A stretch of DNA of 64,000 bases from Alopecurus myosuroides (GCA_028641055.1 CM054060.1:55454292-55518291); one strand, 5' to 3'; shown: positions 10,880 to 23,345, numbered from the stretch's first letter. The notes: generated by a model from the sequence alone, not told the origin. Translations and numbers: made by a program.

Positions 10880-12274
10880 TCTTCTATACCCCTATTCAAG
10901 AAGAGCATGTTGATGTGAATTTATTAGAAATAATAATTTTAACAACAATGCTTATAGAAAGAATTTTGGTGAAAACAATTATAAGCCCTATCTTCCTAAT
11001 AGTGGTAGTGGTTATTCTTATGGTAGATCTGAAATGCCTAGTGAGGAAAGGGTTGTATAAGTTGAAAAAGCAACTAAGAACTTTATGCAAATGCAATATG
11101 AACAAAATAAGTTGTTTACTAAAACTATGGAAGAGCAATATGCTATGTTGAGAACTATAGCCAACAAATTGGGAATTCAAATAGAGAAATTTCTGGTTTG
11201 CAAGATAAAATTTCAAGTGCTGAGGTTAGTATTTCGGCCCTGTAAGAGGCACAATTTTCTTTGATCAATAAAATGGCTGCTAAAACTGAAACCATTGAAG
11301 ATAATCCTTTTGCTGTAACCAATGCCGTTCAAGTTTGAATTGATAACAATGTTAGGTTGACGGCTGAATTAGATGCTGGGTGGGAAAGAGAAGATGAATT
11401 GGCTAGAAAGAATAATATTGCTAGAGCTTGCACTATCACCACCACTAGTAAAACTGAAGCTCCCAGTGCTACTAAGCCTCCTACTATCAATGGTAAAGTA
11501 GTTGGTGTTAACAAAGTCTCCACCCCTTCGGTGAAACGTGCTAAATTGCCTCAAATTGCTAAAATTGCTTCTGAAAAAAGTGCTAAATTTTTTAGACATG
11601 TGGGAGATAATGGTCCCATTACTTTTGATGACAATAATTTTGATTTTGATGATTGCAATATTTCTGAAATTATTATGTTCCTACAAAATTTTGCTAGAAG
11701 TCCCAATGCCAATGCCATGAATATGACATTTTCTAAACATATTACCAATGCTCTCATGAAAATTAGAGAAGAAAAGCTGAAACTTGAAACATCTATCCCT
11801 AGGAAATTAGATGATGGTTGGGAGCCCATCATTAAGATAAAAGTAAATGAATTTGATTGCAATGCTTTGTGTGATCTTGGTGCTAGTATCTCTGTTATGT
11901 CTCAAAAGCTTTATGATGTGCTTGATCTACCACCATTGGAACACTGTTATTTGGATGTTCATCTTGCTGATAATGCTAAGAAGAAACCTTTTGGCAGAAT
12001 TGATGATGTTCTTATTATGGTTAACAATAACCTTGTCCCTGTTGATTTTGTTGTTATCAACATTGAATGCAATGCTTCTTGTCCTATTGTTTTGGGAAGA
12101 TCTTTTCTTAAAACTGTTGGTGCTGTTATTGATATGAAAGAGGGGAGTATTAAACATCAATTCCCAAACAAGAAAGGTATGGAACACCTTCCTAGAAAGA
12201 GAATGAAGATACCTTTTGACTCTATTATTAGAGCAAGTTATGATGTTGATGCTTCCTCACTTGAAAATACTTGA
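10880..12274 (+). pseudogene. Athila gag C terminus and retropepsin-like protease
   Basis: Stretches at 10900-11340 translate to Athila gag in shifting frames (GSGYSYGRSEMPSEE, FMQMQYEQNKLFTKTMEEQY). From 11357 a frame of 305 codons stays open to 12274. It carries the protease-like segment CDLGASISVMSQKLYDVL, then GRIDDVLIMVNNNLVPVDFV and CPIVLGRSFLKTVGAVIDM, the flap and C-terminal half of a retropepsin fold. DLGAS replaces DTGS, as is common in Athila. The frame opens from a TTG, not an ATG, because the real start lay further upstream. Called a pseudogene because the gag part is disrupted and truncated by the Tat insertion. Confidence 0.8.
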
Positions 12275-14989
12275 GTTGCTTTCTATGCCTAGCTGAAAAG
12301 CGTTAAAGAAAAGCGCTACCGGGAGACAACCCGTTCTATTTCTCCGTTTTCAACCCGTTTTCCGTCGTTTCTTTCTGTGTGCTTTGCACCTGGGTGTTGT
12401 CTATTTCCTTGGCAACCCCGCGGTATCTTTTCATTTGTGTCTTTGTTGAGCCAAGTAAAGCCTCTAGTGGAAAGTTGAGACTATATTTCAGATTTCTGCG
12501 TAGAAAACAGATTTGTGTTGTCCACTGTTAAATTCGTATAAAATCACAGAAAATTCAAAATGACCTGTTATCCTGTTATGCTGGGCTATATACGCAACTT
12601 CTCTTAGTTGAACACTTTTTGATTTGAGCAACATAAGATTTTCTAAAAAAATCATCTTTACCTGCTATCCTGTTTTGACAGATTTCTGCCATTAATTGCA
12701 TTTGCATCTTAATCTCTTTCTTTTGGTGTTCTTTTGAGAAAAAGAGTTTTAAAAGAAGTTGCTACAGTATCTAATGTGTTTATTAGTGTTAGGGTTGTTT
12801 TGAGACTGAACCATGTGAATTTATTATTTCGATTGCACTAACGTTGCTAATGAAGATTGTGAGAAGTTTGGTGTGAAGGAAGTTTTCAAGGGTCAAGAGA
12901 AGAGGATGATATGACGTGATCAACAAGAGTGAAGAGCCTAAGCTTGGGGATGCCCCGGAGGTACATCCCAGCAAATTCCAAGAAGACTCAAGCGTCTAAG
13001 CTTGGGGATGCCCAAGGCATCCCCTTCTTCATGGACAAATTATCCGGTCACTTCTAGTGAAACTATATTTTTATTCGGTCACATCTTATGTGCTTTACTT
13101 GGAGCATATTATGTTTTTTGCTTCAGTTTATTTTTATTTTTGCAATAAGCTTGGTTGGACCCCAGCATTATTTTATTGGAGAGTGACACACTCCGCTTTT
13201 TCATGGGAATACTTAGTATTCTTAGTTTTTCTTTTAGTTGCTGCAAAAATTCATGTTTAGTTTTTTCTTTATTGCATGTCTTATTTAGAGCTGTTAGTTT
13301 TAGTATTGTTATGTGAGTCCTCTCATTTTTTCTTGCTGTAGCATTTGGAGAGTTTTTGTTAAAGCATGTTTTGTATGGTGCTTGTTGGAAAAAAAAACTG
13401 CTGCCTGAGGTAGATTTTTTTAACGGAGCACGTGGAAGCTTGTATAGACCGTGGATAGAACTGTTTCATATCATGCTAGATGTTATTTTAGTTTTAAATC
13501 CTTGTGGTTATTGAGTAGCATGATTAGCCTCAAATGGCTGAGAGTGTTTAATGTGCCATTGAAAGAATCATGAGTTGTTCTTATCATATTGAAGCATAGA
13601 TCTAATGTGTTCTCCTTTGAATGTTTTATTTGGTTGACTTGGCGCATGCTCACACCATGTTCATGACTATGAACCAGTCACTAATTGCATCTATGATCAT
13701 TTAGTTTTATAATTTGTGGTACCACTTATGCTTTGATTAATGATGTTTATGTCGCTATGCATGATTACGGCTCTTATGCTCTCTTGATTTGTCGCTTCCA
13801 GTCTTTTGCTAGCCTCCACCTGTACTGAGTATGGAATTCTACTCGTGCATCCAACTACCTAAAACCAAAGTTTTCCCATTGTGTCAACCATACCTACCTA
13901 CATGTGGTATTTAACTGCCACTCTAAGTAAATTGCTATGTGTTACCTTTAAAACCTTCAAATTACTCCTGCTTTGTGTTCGTGCTTTTGCTCATGAAGAC
14001 GTAAATAGAGAATCTTTATCTCACTTGTTGATTGGATTTCACACCCTGAACTAGTGGCTTCATCCGCTTATCCAATTAATAGAAGAGCTGGCAGCGCGGT
14101 GCCTAACCCCAAATTAATAACACAAATTCTCTTCACTATTTTTGCCCCTGATTTATCAGTCAAAGCAAAAAATTTAAACAAAAGATAAAAAGGGATGACC
14201 TTCTACACCAGTTGCGTCTTTCACATGGGATTCGCTCTTGTGAAATCTAGTTGGCTTGTGACGTACTGTATTTTATATTTACCATTTATTGACATTAGCA
14301 TACATCTCCCAAAATATAGACACTCCTCCATGGTATGTGATTGTTGGCAGGCACCCAAGGATTCAGTTAGCCATGGTTTGTGTAAGATGGATGAGAGGAT
14401 TGTCAAACTTTTAATACCTCTATTTAATAAAATAATATCTATAGCAGATGAGTGGTCCCCGCTTCCCTCTGGGAAGGGCCTTTCTTTTACTTTTATGTTG
14501 AGTTTCCATGTTCTAACTTTATGCACGATTGAGAGAGCATTTTTTGCCATTCTGAGTTTTATGTGCATTTGTCCCAGAAACATTAGTAATTGATTCATGA
14601 TGTGTTAGTGCTTGTTCTCTAATTATTTGTTCTAGTATTCCTCATGAATTTTGAAGGTGTCCTGGCATTTATGTTTTTCCCCACTCTTAAGGACTAGCGA
14701 AATATCACTTTGACATGTTCTCTCTATACTTGAAACAAACACATATCTTTCTTTGCATTGTTATCCATGATCTTTTATTTGAGTTACTTCTCATGATGCA
14801 AAGTGATTGCTATGATTTATTATTAAAGTTCTGTTTATCATGCTTGTGTTAAAGTTTTACGATCTCAGCTTACTTATGCTTTTACATTATTGATGATCAA
14901 GTTATGTTGGTAGCATGTCACCTAAGATATTATTGTGTTTTTATCGTTTACCTACTCGAGGACGAGTAGGAACTAAGCTTGGGGATGCT
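12275..14989 (+). other. Non-coding 3' internal region of the Athila element
   Basis: 2.7 kb, T-rich and AT-rich, without a believable gene. Open frames here are short and lack known domains. The bases before 14990 (AAGCTTGGGGATGC) serve as a polypurine-tract-like boundary to the LTR. Confidence 0.6.
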
Positions 14990-16566
14990 TGATACGTCTC
15001 CAACGTATCTATAATTTCTGATGTTCCATGTTGATATTATTCCAATTTCTACATGTTTTCTCCCTTCTTTATAGAATTTTTACACGTTTTCCGGGACTAG
15101 CCTATTAACAAGATGCCAAGTGCCAGTTCCCTGTTTTCTGCAGTTTTTTATTTCAGAAAAGTTGTTCTAGAAATATTCTCGGAATTGGACCCCAAGAATC
15201 CCGAAGTTCCGATTTCCCCCAAAAGCATCCAGAAGTTCGAAGAGGAGTCGAAGACGGGCACCAGAGGGGCGTCACCATAGCCAGGCGCGACGCCCCTTGC
15301 CCACTCCTGGGGGTGGTGAGGTCACTCTGGTGTCCCACCGACGTTGCTCTTTCGCCTATTTATTACCCTCCGAAGTAAAACCCTAAGTACCTGATAAAAA
15401 ATCCCCAAAAAGTTCCGCAGCCGCCGTCGTCGTCAACCCTAGATCAGGGGGTTCTAAAGCTGTCTCCCGGCATCCTGCCGGAGAGGAGATCATCCACGGA
15501 GGCCTCTTCGTCACCATGCCTGCCTCCAGAGTGATGCGTGAGTAGTTCATCCTTGGACTACGGGTCCATAGAAGTAGCTAGATGGTTGTCTTCTCCTCCT
15601 ATGCCTCAATGTTTAGATCTCGTGAGCTGCCTAACATGATCGAGATTGTTCTTATGTAATTCTATGTGTTGTGTTTGCTGGGATCCGATGAATATTGAAC
15701 ATATGCCAAGTTGATTGTAGTCTTTATTGCATATGTTATTTGTGATCTTGCATGCTTTCCGTTGCTAGTGGTTGCTTTGGCCAAGTAGTTGCTAGTGACT
15801 CCAAGAGGGAGTATTTATGCTCGATAGTTCGATTCATGCCTCGTTTTCGCCTCTGCTCGAGTGACAGAAACGTGACGGGGGAGGATGTGTTGTTGCCACT
15901 AGGGAGAAAACAGAGGTGTGAGTGCCCGCGTGCATAATCATTGCTTACATTACACACATTGCTTAATGTGATTATCTGTTACTTGCAACTTAATACCTAA
16001 GGGGGTTCGGATGATAACCCGAGGGTGGATTATTAGTCATGGATGCAGTTGGATTACGGTCTACGTATATTGTTGTAATGCCCGCACTAAATATCATAGT
16101 ATTCATCATGTCATGAATGTGCACTACGGTGCAACCTCTATTTGTCAATTTCCCAGCTGCAATTTGTTCACCCAGGATGCTATATTTTATGGAGAGACAC
16201 CACTAGTGAACCTATGAACCCCGGTCCATTTTCCTACACTGTTAAACAAACCACTATAATTCCCCGCTTTCTTTACTTACTCCAAGCATACACCGTTTCC
16301 ACACTATACGTCTAATCTTTGTTTCCAGCAAGACCGGTGAGATGGACAACCTCACTGTACCGCTGGAACAAAGTATTTTGGTTGTGTGCAGGTTCCGCGT
16401 TGTTGCTGACACCGGTGAGGCGCCATCACCACCGTTAGTGGCATCAACCTTCCGAAGATCCTCTTTCTCCTACTGGATTGATAACCTTGGTTCTTATCTG
16501 AGGGAAATTCTTACCAGTGCACTCATCACACCCTCCTCTTGGGGTTCCCAACACGCCATCCAAGCA
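14990..16566 (+). repeat. Athila (Sabrina/WHAM-like) LTR, about 1577 bp
   Basis: It starts TGATACGTCTCCAACGTATC, the familiar start of this LTR family in Pooideae, and ends at CCATCCAAGCA before a primer-binding site. A CCTATTTATT TATA-like box lies near 15355. Internal phrases such as GATGGTTGTCTTCTCCTCCT and GGAGAGACACCACTAGTGAA are family hallmarks. It is preceded by 3' internal sequence and followed by a primer site, so it acts as a 3' LTR to the left and a 5' LTR to the right. Confidence 0.85.
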
Positions 16567-16577
16567 TCGAGAATTTA

Positions 16578-16595
16578 TGGCGCCGTTGCCGGGGA
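16578..16595 (+). promoter_or_regulatory. Primer-binding site, tRNA-Asp
   Basis: TGGCGCCGTTGCCGGGGA is complementary to the 3' end of plant tRNA-Asp and is the standard Athila-type primer site. It follows the LTR by 11 bases. Confidence 0.9.
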
Positions 16596-16921
16596 CTTAA
16601 AATTCATTATCATCAATAAGTCTCCCCGTCAAGGCACCATCAAGGCGTAGAAATGACGTTCAACACCTCCTCGATGATTAATACGTCGTCTTTGGTTGCT
16701 TCAGTCTTACATTTGTTTCTAGCTTTGAGCCGTAGGTTCTTCTGTTGGCTCTCCGTTCTGTACATCCAACAACCTTGCACGGGACCTCCTATTCGCGTCT
16801 CGGTGGAAGGTGTAATATCATGTGTGCAATAGGAACAAAGAAGCTAGGCCGAAACATTGCCTCTAACTTGCAGATTAACTCTGGAGCCACCTTTTCCATG
16901 TCTTCAATAACGGTTGGTTAT
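16596..16921 (+). other. Short 5' internal or flanking segment after the Athila primer site
   Basis: 326 bp without an ORF. It could be the leader of a second Athila internal region truncated by the Tat LTR that follows. No gag is present. Confidence 0.4.
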
Positions 16922-17959
16922 TGTCGGAGAAAGCGAGTCTGTCCTAGACATGATAGCTCTCAGAGGTTCAAACACTGGGGGCCAAACACACTTCCTTCGA
17001 CTCTAGAGGAGGCTTCGAGAGGGAAGCTTGAGCACGACAACAATGGAGACACAGAGACTTTTCCCAGGTTCAGGCCACCGGTGTGGTGTATTATCTACTC
17101 CTGCTTGTCTGATGGATTGCACTTCGGTGATTACAATGCAAATGCGAGTTTGTGCTCTGAACAGACTACATGGTCTCTATGATGGTTTGAGCTCTCTTCC
17201 TTCAAGGGCCAGGTGTGCCCTTCTTATACTGACGCCTAGACCTTCTTCCCGCTCATTTGGTAGGGAAGTGTTCCCATAAGGTGCCAAAGGGAGGAGCGTC
17301 CCGTACTTCTGCGCCTCCTACGCGATCTTGGTCACTGGGGGACAACTCCACCATCGATGGCGTCACGGTGGGGGAGCCCGGTCATGCCGCCTCCGTATTT
17401 TAGCGCGGACTCGGTCTCCTTGCACCGAAGAGGTAATCATTGGGAACCTCTTTGGTGTTCCTAGAGTTTGCCCTCGCGTTATACACGAGAACGGAAACTG
17501 CGATCAAAGAGACTCGGCGGCTCCGTGGAGCCTCCGTCACCGCTCATAGGAATAGTCGCATGCGGTACATGGGTTGTCTCCTCTTGAAAGGTGACACCCA
17601 GGGAGAGGAGAAAGGGCGAAGTAGAGCTCCTCTCTAAGGACACGAGTCCCTGCCGGTTAGGCCCTCCTGGTGTGTAGGCCCGAGAAGATGGCTCCGCTTG
17701 CTGCAGATGGAGCCCTTGGCCTTGGAGTTGCGTATTTGCCTGGGCCGCAGCTATCGCATCGTGGTACTCTGGTATTCAGAGGCCCGACAGTAGCCCCCGG
17801 GCCCGCAGGGAACACGTGTCCGGAGGATACACGGAGACGTGGGGCCAACTGCTGCGGACCAGGCCTTGTCACGTGGCCACGACCCACGACCTTTCCGAGG
17901 CAACGAATCCCTGCAACGTTTGAGACCCCGCTCATAAAGACCCGAGAGCGCCCAAGACA
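16922..17959 (-). repeat. LTR of a second, decayed Tat-type gypsy element
   Basis: On the minus strand it runs from TGTCTTGGGCGC to CTTTCTCCGACA (TG...CA, 1038 bp). A pyrimidine-rich run follows at 17959-17985, the complement of a polypurine tract, so this is the 3' LTR of a minus-strand element. The layout matches the first Tat element: LTR, then a plus-strand antisense ORF (from 18045). No primer site lies on its left side. Boundaries were inferred from the terminal dinucleotides and the polypurine tract only. Confidence 0.6.
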
Positions 17960-18079
17960 CTCCCTTCTTCCTCCTCATCTTCCGCCGCCCGAGAAACTGT
18001 TCATCCTCCAGATTCCTCATTTCCTTCGAGATCCTTCCTCCCAAATGTCATGCAAGCAAATCGCTCCCGCGGCGAAGGG

Positions 18080-19728
18080 TGAAGGGAATATGCCCGAGAG
18101 GCAATAATAAAATGGTTTTTATCTTATTCCTTGTTTATGATAAATGTTTACTTCTCATGCTATAATTGTATTAACCGGAAACGTTGATACATGTGTGTTT
18201 AATAAACAAACAATGGTTCCTAGTAAAGCCTCTCTTTTAACTAGCTCGTTGATTAATAGATGATCAAGGTTTTCTGATCATGAACATTGGATGTTGTTAA
18301 CAACGGGGTCATGTCATTAGAAGAATGATTTGATGAACATAGACCCAATATCAAGATAACAATACGATCAAGTCATTTAGTTTATATTGTTATATCTTGC
18401 GTACAAAGTAACTTATTCCTTAGACCATGAGATCATGCAGATCACTAGTACCGGAAGGGTGCTTTGATGTAATCAAACGTCACACCGTAATAGGGTGACT
18501 ATAAAGGTGTCAGTTAGGTATTCGGAAAGTATTAGTTGAGGATCATGGATCAAGAGTGGGATTTGTCCATCCAAAATGACAGAGAGATATACTCTGGGCC
18601 CTCTCGGTGATATCACATCGACACCGCTTGCAAGCACGTGATATGATCACAAGGATGTTATATCATGGTAACAAGAAAAGAGTACTTGTCGGTAACGAGA
18701 TTGAACAAGGTACGGTTGATACCAATGATCGAATCTCGGACAAGTAAAATATCGCGAGACAATGGGAATTAGTCACGATGTTGATGGTTCACACGATCAC
18801 GAGAGTCATCGTTGAATATATAGGAGTCATCACGGATCTCCAGATACCGTTGTTGATTATTGATCGGAGAGGAGTCTCGATCATGTCTATCTTATTCGCA
18901 AACCGTAGGGTGACAAACTTAAAGTCCGATGACGCGTTTGGGAGGATACGGAATATCGAAGAATGTTTTGGGCAGCACCGAAATTGTTTCGGGGAAAATT
19001 GAAATAGTTCAAGGGGTTTTTTATCGAATGGTTGTTAATAGAATTAAAAAATGATTCGAGGTGCTGTATGAAAAAGTTTGTTAATACAATTAAAAAATGA
19101 TGAAATAAAGAAATAAAAAATGTTTTATTTATTTATTAAAGAAAAACTCTTGGATTTTCTAAGTGGAGTTTTAAGGAAAATGAGTGGGTGTGAGTGGAGT
19201 GTCCACTCACATGATGAGGGAAGAGGTGGGGCACACCCATGGGCTGGCCGCACCCCCCTTGGGCTACCTCCCCCTCTGCTATAAATAGAGGGCATGAGCT
19301 CCTCCTCTCTCACACACTTGCCCACCTCACTTCCTCTCTACCTGCTACTCCATTCTATGGTCTCCGGCTTGGCGAAGCCCTGACCGTGGGATTCTTCACC
19401 ACCACCACGTCGTCGTTCTGCTGGAGTTCTGAGGGATCCTCTACTTACGCCTCCCCGCTGGATCGAGGGAACGGAGGTCGTCATCATCCGTACGTGTGCC
19501 CGATCACGGAGGCACCGCCGGATTGCGGTGCACATCTTCTCGCTATCGGGATCGATGTGAGTATGACTACGCTAAAAACGAGATTTGATCTCGTAAAGCT
19601 TTGTGTCTTCGAGGGTATGTTCTTCTTAAGACTCTCTCTATGCTTGTTGCTTTCATCTCCTAGATTAGATCCTCGCCTTTAGGGTGTCTCTCGCGTAGGA
19701 TTTTTTTTTCTATGCAACGACCCCTTCA
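18080..19728 (+). mobile_element. Solo LTR of a BARE1/Angela-like Copia element (1649 bp)
   Basis: It begins TGAAGGGAATATGCCCGAGA and shares the hallmark GGCAATAATAAAATGG and TATAATTGTATTAACCGGAAA phrases of Angela/BARE1/WIS LTRs. It ends in TATGCAACGACCCCTTCA. A perfect 5-bp target duplication AAGGG flanks it (18075-18079 and 19729-19733). A TATA-like TATAAATAG lies near 19280. No internal region is present, so an intact element was reduced by LTR-LTR recombination. It splits an ORF of the older Tat element. Confidence 0.95.
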
Positions 19729-20680
19729 AAGGGCAAGCAGACTGTTGCGGCGAAGCCCTCGTCGTCGAGGTCGTGCTCGATTCTGGAGCCATACCGCATC
19801 CATGCGGGGTCTTCTCTTGAGAGGGCGCTCCCCATGGTGGTCCCCTCAACCAACAAGTATGGGCCCACCTCGCTCTACGCCGGCTCAACACGACTGAATT
19901 CTCTCCCGCGACCGCCTACACATTCTTCTTCCACACCCTCTTCGCCGGGTTGATTCCTCCTTTCTCCACCTTCTTCCTCGCCATCCTGGACCGGTACTAG
20001 ATCCATGCTTTGAAACTCCATTCCAACTCCATTCTGACCCTGGCCATCTTCGCCTTCTGGTGTGAGGCCTTCCTCGGGGCCTTATGTTTCCTTCTTCCGT
20101 TCCTTCTTCAGGCTTCATGTAACAGGTCGAGGCGTTGCGTCGGGTGCGCCTCCTTTCACATCGGCCTGGGGAGGGGAGCTCTGTTTCCCCACTTGGACCA
20201 CAAGAAGTAAGTCGACGACATTGTCAGTCGCTGGGTGTTCATGGATGCTCGCGACTCCGTGATCTTCCTTGAGGTGCCCACTGAGAGGCCTAGGAAGCAC
20301 GTCGGCTGGGCCTAGGAGGACCTCGATGGTCCTGACATGGCCTCTCTTGTGTAGCGGATGGAGGAGCAGTGCGACAGTGGTCTCGAGACTGCCATGATCG
20401 TCCGCGAATTCGTTCTCCTGCGTTTAGAACCCCTTCAAGAGCATGAGCGCCGCATGTATTACTATGGTGATACACATGATAGCATGAGGCTCAGCGGTGT
20501 CCTCCTTGAGGGTAGGGAGCTTGAGGGAATGATGTAGGTTCTTCTCGGCAAGGATTCTGCGCCGCCTCTTCCTCCTTTTGTCGTCCCCCTCTACAAACTT
20601 GGAGAAACTGAGCGTGACACCGTGATCGGAGCCATGTCTCGTTTCGACCATAGGAGACCCCTAACCAAGGGCGAGGTATC

Positions 20681-22382
20681 TGATGGCTAGGTTGAGACTC
20701 CAAGTGCAGAGTGTGTAGCTAGTGGAAAGCCTTCTTCCCGACGAGGGTGACTCGAGGGTTTATATCGAACTCTAGGGAGCCAGTATTTCAGCAGTTGTCT
20801 TCCAAGCTTCCTACAGGATCCTACAAACAAGTAGAGAATTTTGTGCCCTCAACCTCACCAAGTGGTTGTCAAGCACAAGGTGTGAGACTTCTAAATTGCA
20901 ATGCAAAACTGAAAGTAAATGTGCAATAATTAAATCTACTACTAAATGCAAATGAGAAAATAAATATGCAATGGATTGTTTTTGTATTTTTGTGATGCAA
21001 GTGGTGATGGAGATAATGTAAATTCGAATTGGAGATGCAAGTAAAGTAAAGTGCAAGTAAAGTAAATTGCAGCAAAGTAACTAGAGTGTTTTCTTATATT
21101 TAAAATAGGACCGGGGTTCATGGTTTCACACTTGCATTCTCTCAAATAAAGCAGTAGACGATGGACATAAAGAATTACATGTGAGATTACAATAACATGT
21201 TTAACATTGAGTACTTTCATATGGGCATCACGTCCTAGCATAGAGATCTCTACGGTCATATTAATCCCTCTTATACTCCACCAAGATGCGAAATAAATCA
21301 TAACACCTCGATAATTAAGGAAAAACCAGAGTATAGCTTTAAGCAATGTGACATGAAGTTGAAGTAAGAACTTGCTAGATCTAGTCATGGAGATTGATTA
21401 GTGTCACTTCAAATCCACGGTAACAAGGTAATCCTTTTTATCCCTAGTGAGGTAACTAAGAAAGGTTTAACAAAACCTAAGTGGATCGCTGAACTTCTGT
21501 CACTTTCACAGCACTAGACACCCCCCGTTACTCCAACTAATGCACCCATCACCCCACACACGCTCTCAAGAACTAGATTGATCAAAGCTAGCAAATAAGA
21601 ACGGGGTACATAAGATACATCTACTCAAATAACTCAAGAGAAACAATTGCAATCTCAGATTCAACAACTCATAGAAAAGATCCACCACATAGGAATTACA
21701 ACGGTGCCCGTAATCATGTGAGGCAGCTCATACGAATCTAATTAGTGAAGCACATAGAGAGAGAGATACAAGTGCTACTTTCACAAACCCATAGCCCTGG
21801 GGTGGACTAATCCCTCTTCATGGAGATGTCGATGGAGATGACGTTGGAGGGGTAGGAGATCACACCGGCGGCGCCCCGCCGGAGTTTTCCCCCTCCAATG
21901 TGGAACTTCTGGTCTCTGTTTCGGTGTTTCGGAGGCGCTCTTCTCCGTAAGGGTACGGGGGACCCTTTTTATAGTTGGTTTTAGGTCAATACGGAGTCGG
22001 TAAGTCGAAGATGGAAGGAATTGGGGCCACAGAGGCCAAAAGGGGGTCTCTCACGCGGCCAAGGAATCTGGCCGCGTGGAGGGTCCTCTTTTGGGCCTCC
22101 TTACCCAATTCTCGTGGATCCTTCGCCCGCAAGTCTTCTCCTTCCAAAAAATGACCCCCGTAGATTTTCAGGTGATTTCGCGGAAGTTTGCCCCCTGAAA
22201 CGTCAAAAATATAGAAAACGGGGTTTCTGACAGGCAGGGTTAATTCCATAAAAGTTGGGGGACTTTGCAATTTAACCCTAAAATACTATAAAACATTGAA
22301 TTATACCCTTATATGATGCAATATGTAATAGAAAACCATGTGAAAAATATGCAAAATTCATCTATGCATTTTACTTGCATCA
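20681..22382 (-). mobile_element. Solo LTR of an Athila-like gypsy element (1702 bp)
   Basis: On the minus strand it runs from TGATGCAAGTAAAATGC to GTCTCAACCTAGCCATCA. A perfect 5-bp target duplication GTATC flanks it (20676-20680 and 22383-22387). A TATAAAAAGGG box on the minus strand near 21970 and the motif CACATGATTACGGGCACC are LTR-like. No internal sequence remains. Confidence 0.92.
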
Positions 22383-22439
22383 GTATCGCGCCAGGAGGAT
22401 CCTTTCTTGATGTGCCCTCTTGAAGAGAGCGAGGATTCT

Positions 22440-22695
22440 TTGGCTTGTATGGGAAGTCAAAAGATACATCTGAAGCACGACAGGACCAGCAACACACGAA
22501 AGGACGAGACGGCAAAAATCCTGAGCGGTTTCAAGGTGGTCCTGCCAGCTACGCTCTTACCAAGGAAGAGAGGGAAATATTTTTTCAAACACTAAGTAGT
22601 ATCAAGGTTCCGTATGGTTTCTCTTCAAATATAAAGAGAATAATAAATGCGGCGAAGAAAAATTCCAAAACCCGAAGTCTCATGTATTTGGATTA
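22440..22695 (+). pseudogene. TNP2 transposase fragment
   Basis: About 83 codons resemble the middle of the grass CACTA transposase TNP2: GKSKDTSEARQDQQ, ASYALTKEEREIFFQTLSS and KVPYGFSSNIKRIIN. The frame is lost just where the conserved KSHDC motif should follow, and the rest of the protein is missing. Compare the nearly complete TNP2 at 53239-56763. Confidence 0.75.
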
Positions 22696-22719
22696 GTCCA
22701 CATCTGTTTCCACATGTTT

Positions 22720-23345
22720 TATATCAAGTGCACTATCGGGGGTATGCACGGGAATCTGAATGCTTTGTATATGGTCGACGAACTGGAGGATTGGTAGATA
22801 TATAGAACAAAACACACGGTTTCTCATGCATACAGCCTGACTGTGGCTCCCGAGGGCCCGCATATCAAATGCACCGTTGGGCGTATGTAGGGGAATCTGA
22901 ATGATTTTTATACGGTCGATGAATTGGAGGATTTATAGACATATAGAACAAAACAAATGGTTTCTCCTTCATACAGTTCGACTATGGATCCTGATCAAGT
23001 GCCTGCATATCAAATGCACCGTCCGGTGTATGAAGGGGAATCTGAATGCTTTGTATACGGTCGATGAACTGGAGAATTTGTAGATATATTGAACAAAACA
23101 CATGGTTTCTCCTTCATACATCCCAACTGTGGCTCCTGATCAAGTGCTCGCATATCAAATGCACCATCGGGCGTATGCAGGGAAATCTGAATGCTTTGTA
23201 TACGGTCGATGAACTGCAGGATTTGTAGATATATAGAACAAAACACACGGTTTCTCCTTCATACAGCCCAACTGTATCTCCTGATCAAGTGCCCGCATAT
23301 CAAATGCACCATCGGTTGTATGAAGGGGAATCTGAATGTTTTGTA
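22720..23345 (+). repeat. Tandem repeat, four units of 141-145 bp plus partial ends
   Basis: Units start with (G)GAATCTGAATG at 22751, 22892, 23037, 23182 and 23327. Each contains the phrases ACGGTCGATGAACTGGAG, AGATATATAGAACAAAACA and GCATATCAAATGCACC. Copies differ by roughly 10-15%. The block lies between the TNP2 scrap and the minus-strand ORF. Confidence 0.9.

Larger units (their letters stand above)
10880..14989 (+). mobile_element. Athila-type gypsy element, internal region without RT/integrase
   Basis: The sequence begins abruptly in the middle of an Athila gag, at the point where the Tat element is inserted. It contains the gag C terminus with frame damage, an aspartic protease ORF, the phrase GCGCTACCGGGAGACAACCC typical of the 3' region of Sabrina-like grass Athila elements, and repeated AGCTTGGGGATGC phrases (near 12950, 13000 and 14977). 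The last of these precedes the LTR as a polypurine-like tract. There is no reverse transcriptase, RNase H or integrase between the protease stop and the LTR, so the element looks non-autonomous. The 5' half is off-window beyond the Tat insertion. Confidence 0.8.
18045..22430 (+). pseudogene. Decayed antisense ORF (PF04195-like) of the second Tat element, split by two solo LTRs
   Basis: Three host segments remain: 18045-18079, 19729-20680 and 22383 to about 22430. The ATG at 18045 opens a frame that continues correctly after the first solo LTR is removed. Downstream, recognisable PF04195-type pieces appear in shifted frames: AYTFFFHTLFAGLIPPFSTF, ILTLAIFAFWCEAFLG, FVLLRLEPLQEHERRMYYY and LYKLGETERDTVIGAMSRF. 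At least one frameshift and several stops break it. It corresponds to the gene at 80-2847 but is much older. The right limit, where CACTA sequence takes over, is approximate. Confidence 0.6.

Noticed and set aside
14195..14593. 132-codon frame in the Athila 3' internal region, also open on the other strand
   Set aside because: No domain, AT-rich, in a region that is non-coding in this element family.
22720..23345. CRISPR-like direct repeats
   Set aside because: Units of about 145 bp without distinct spacers in a plant genome; a simple tandem repeat.
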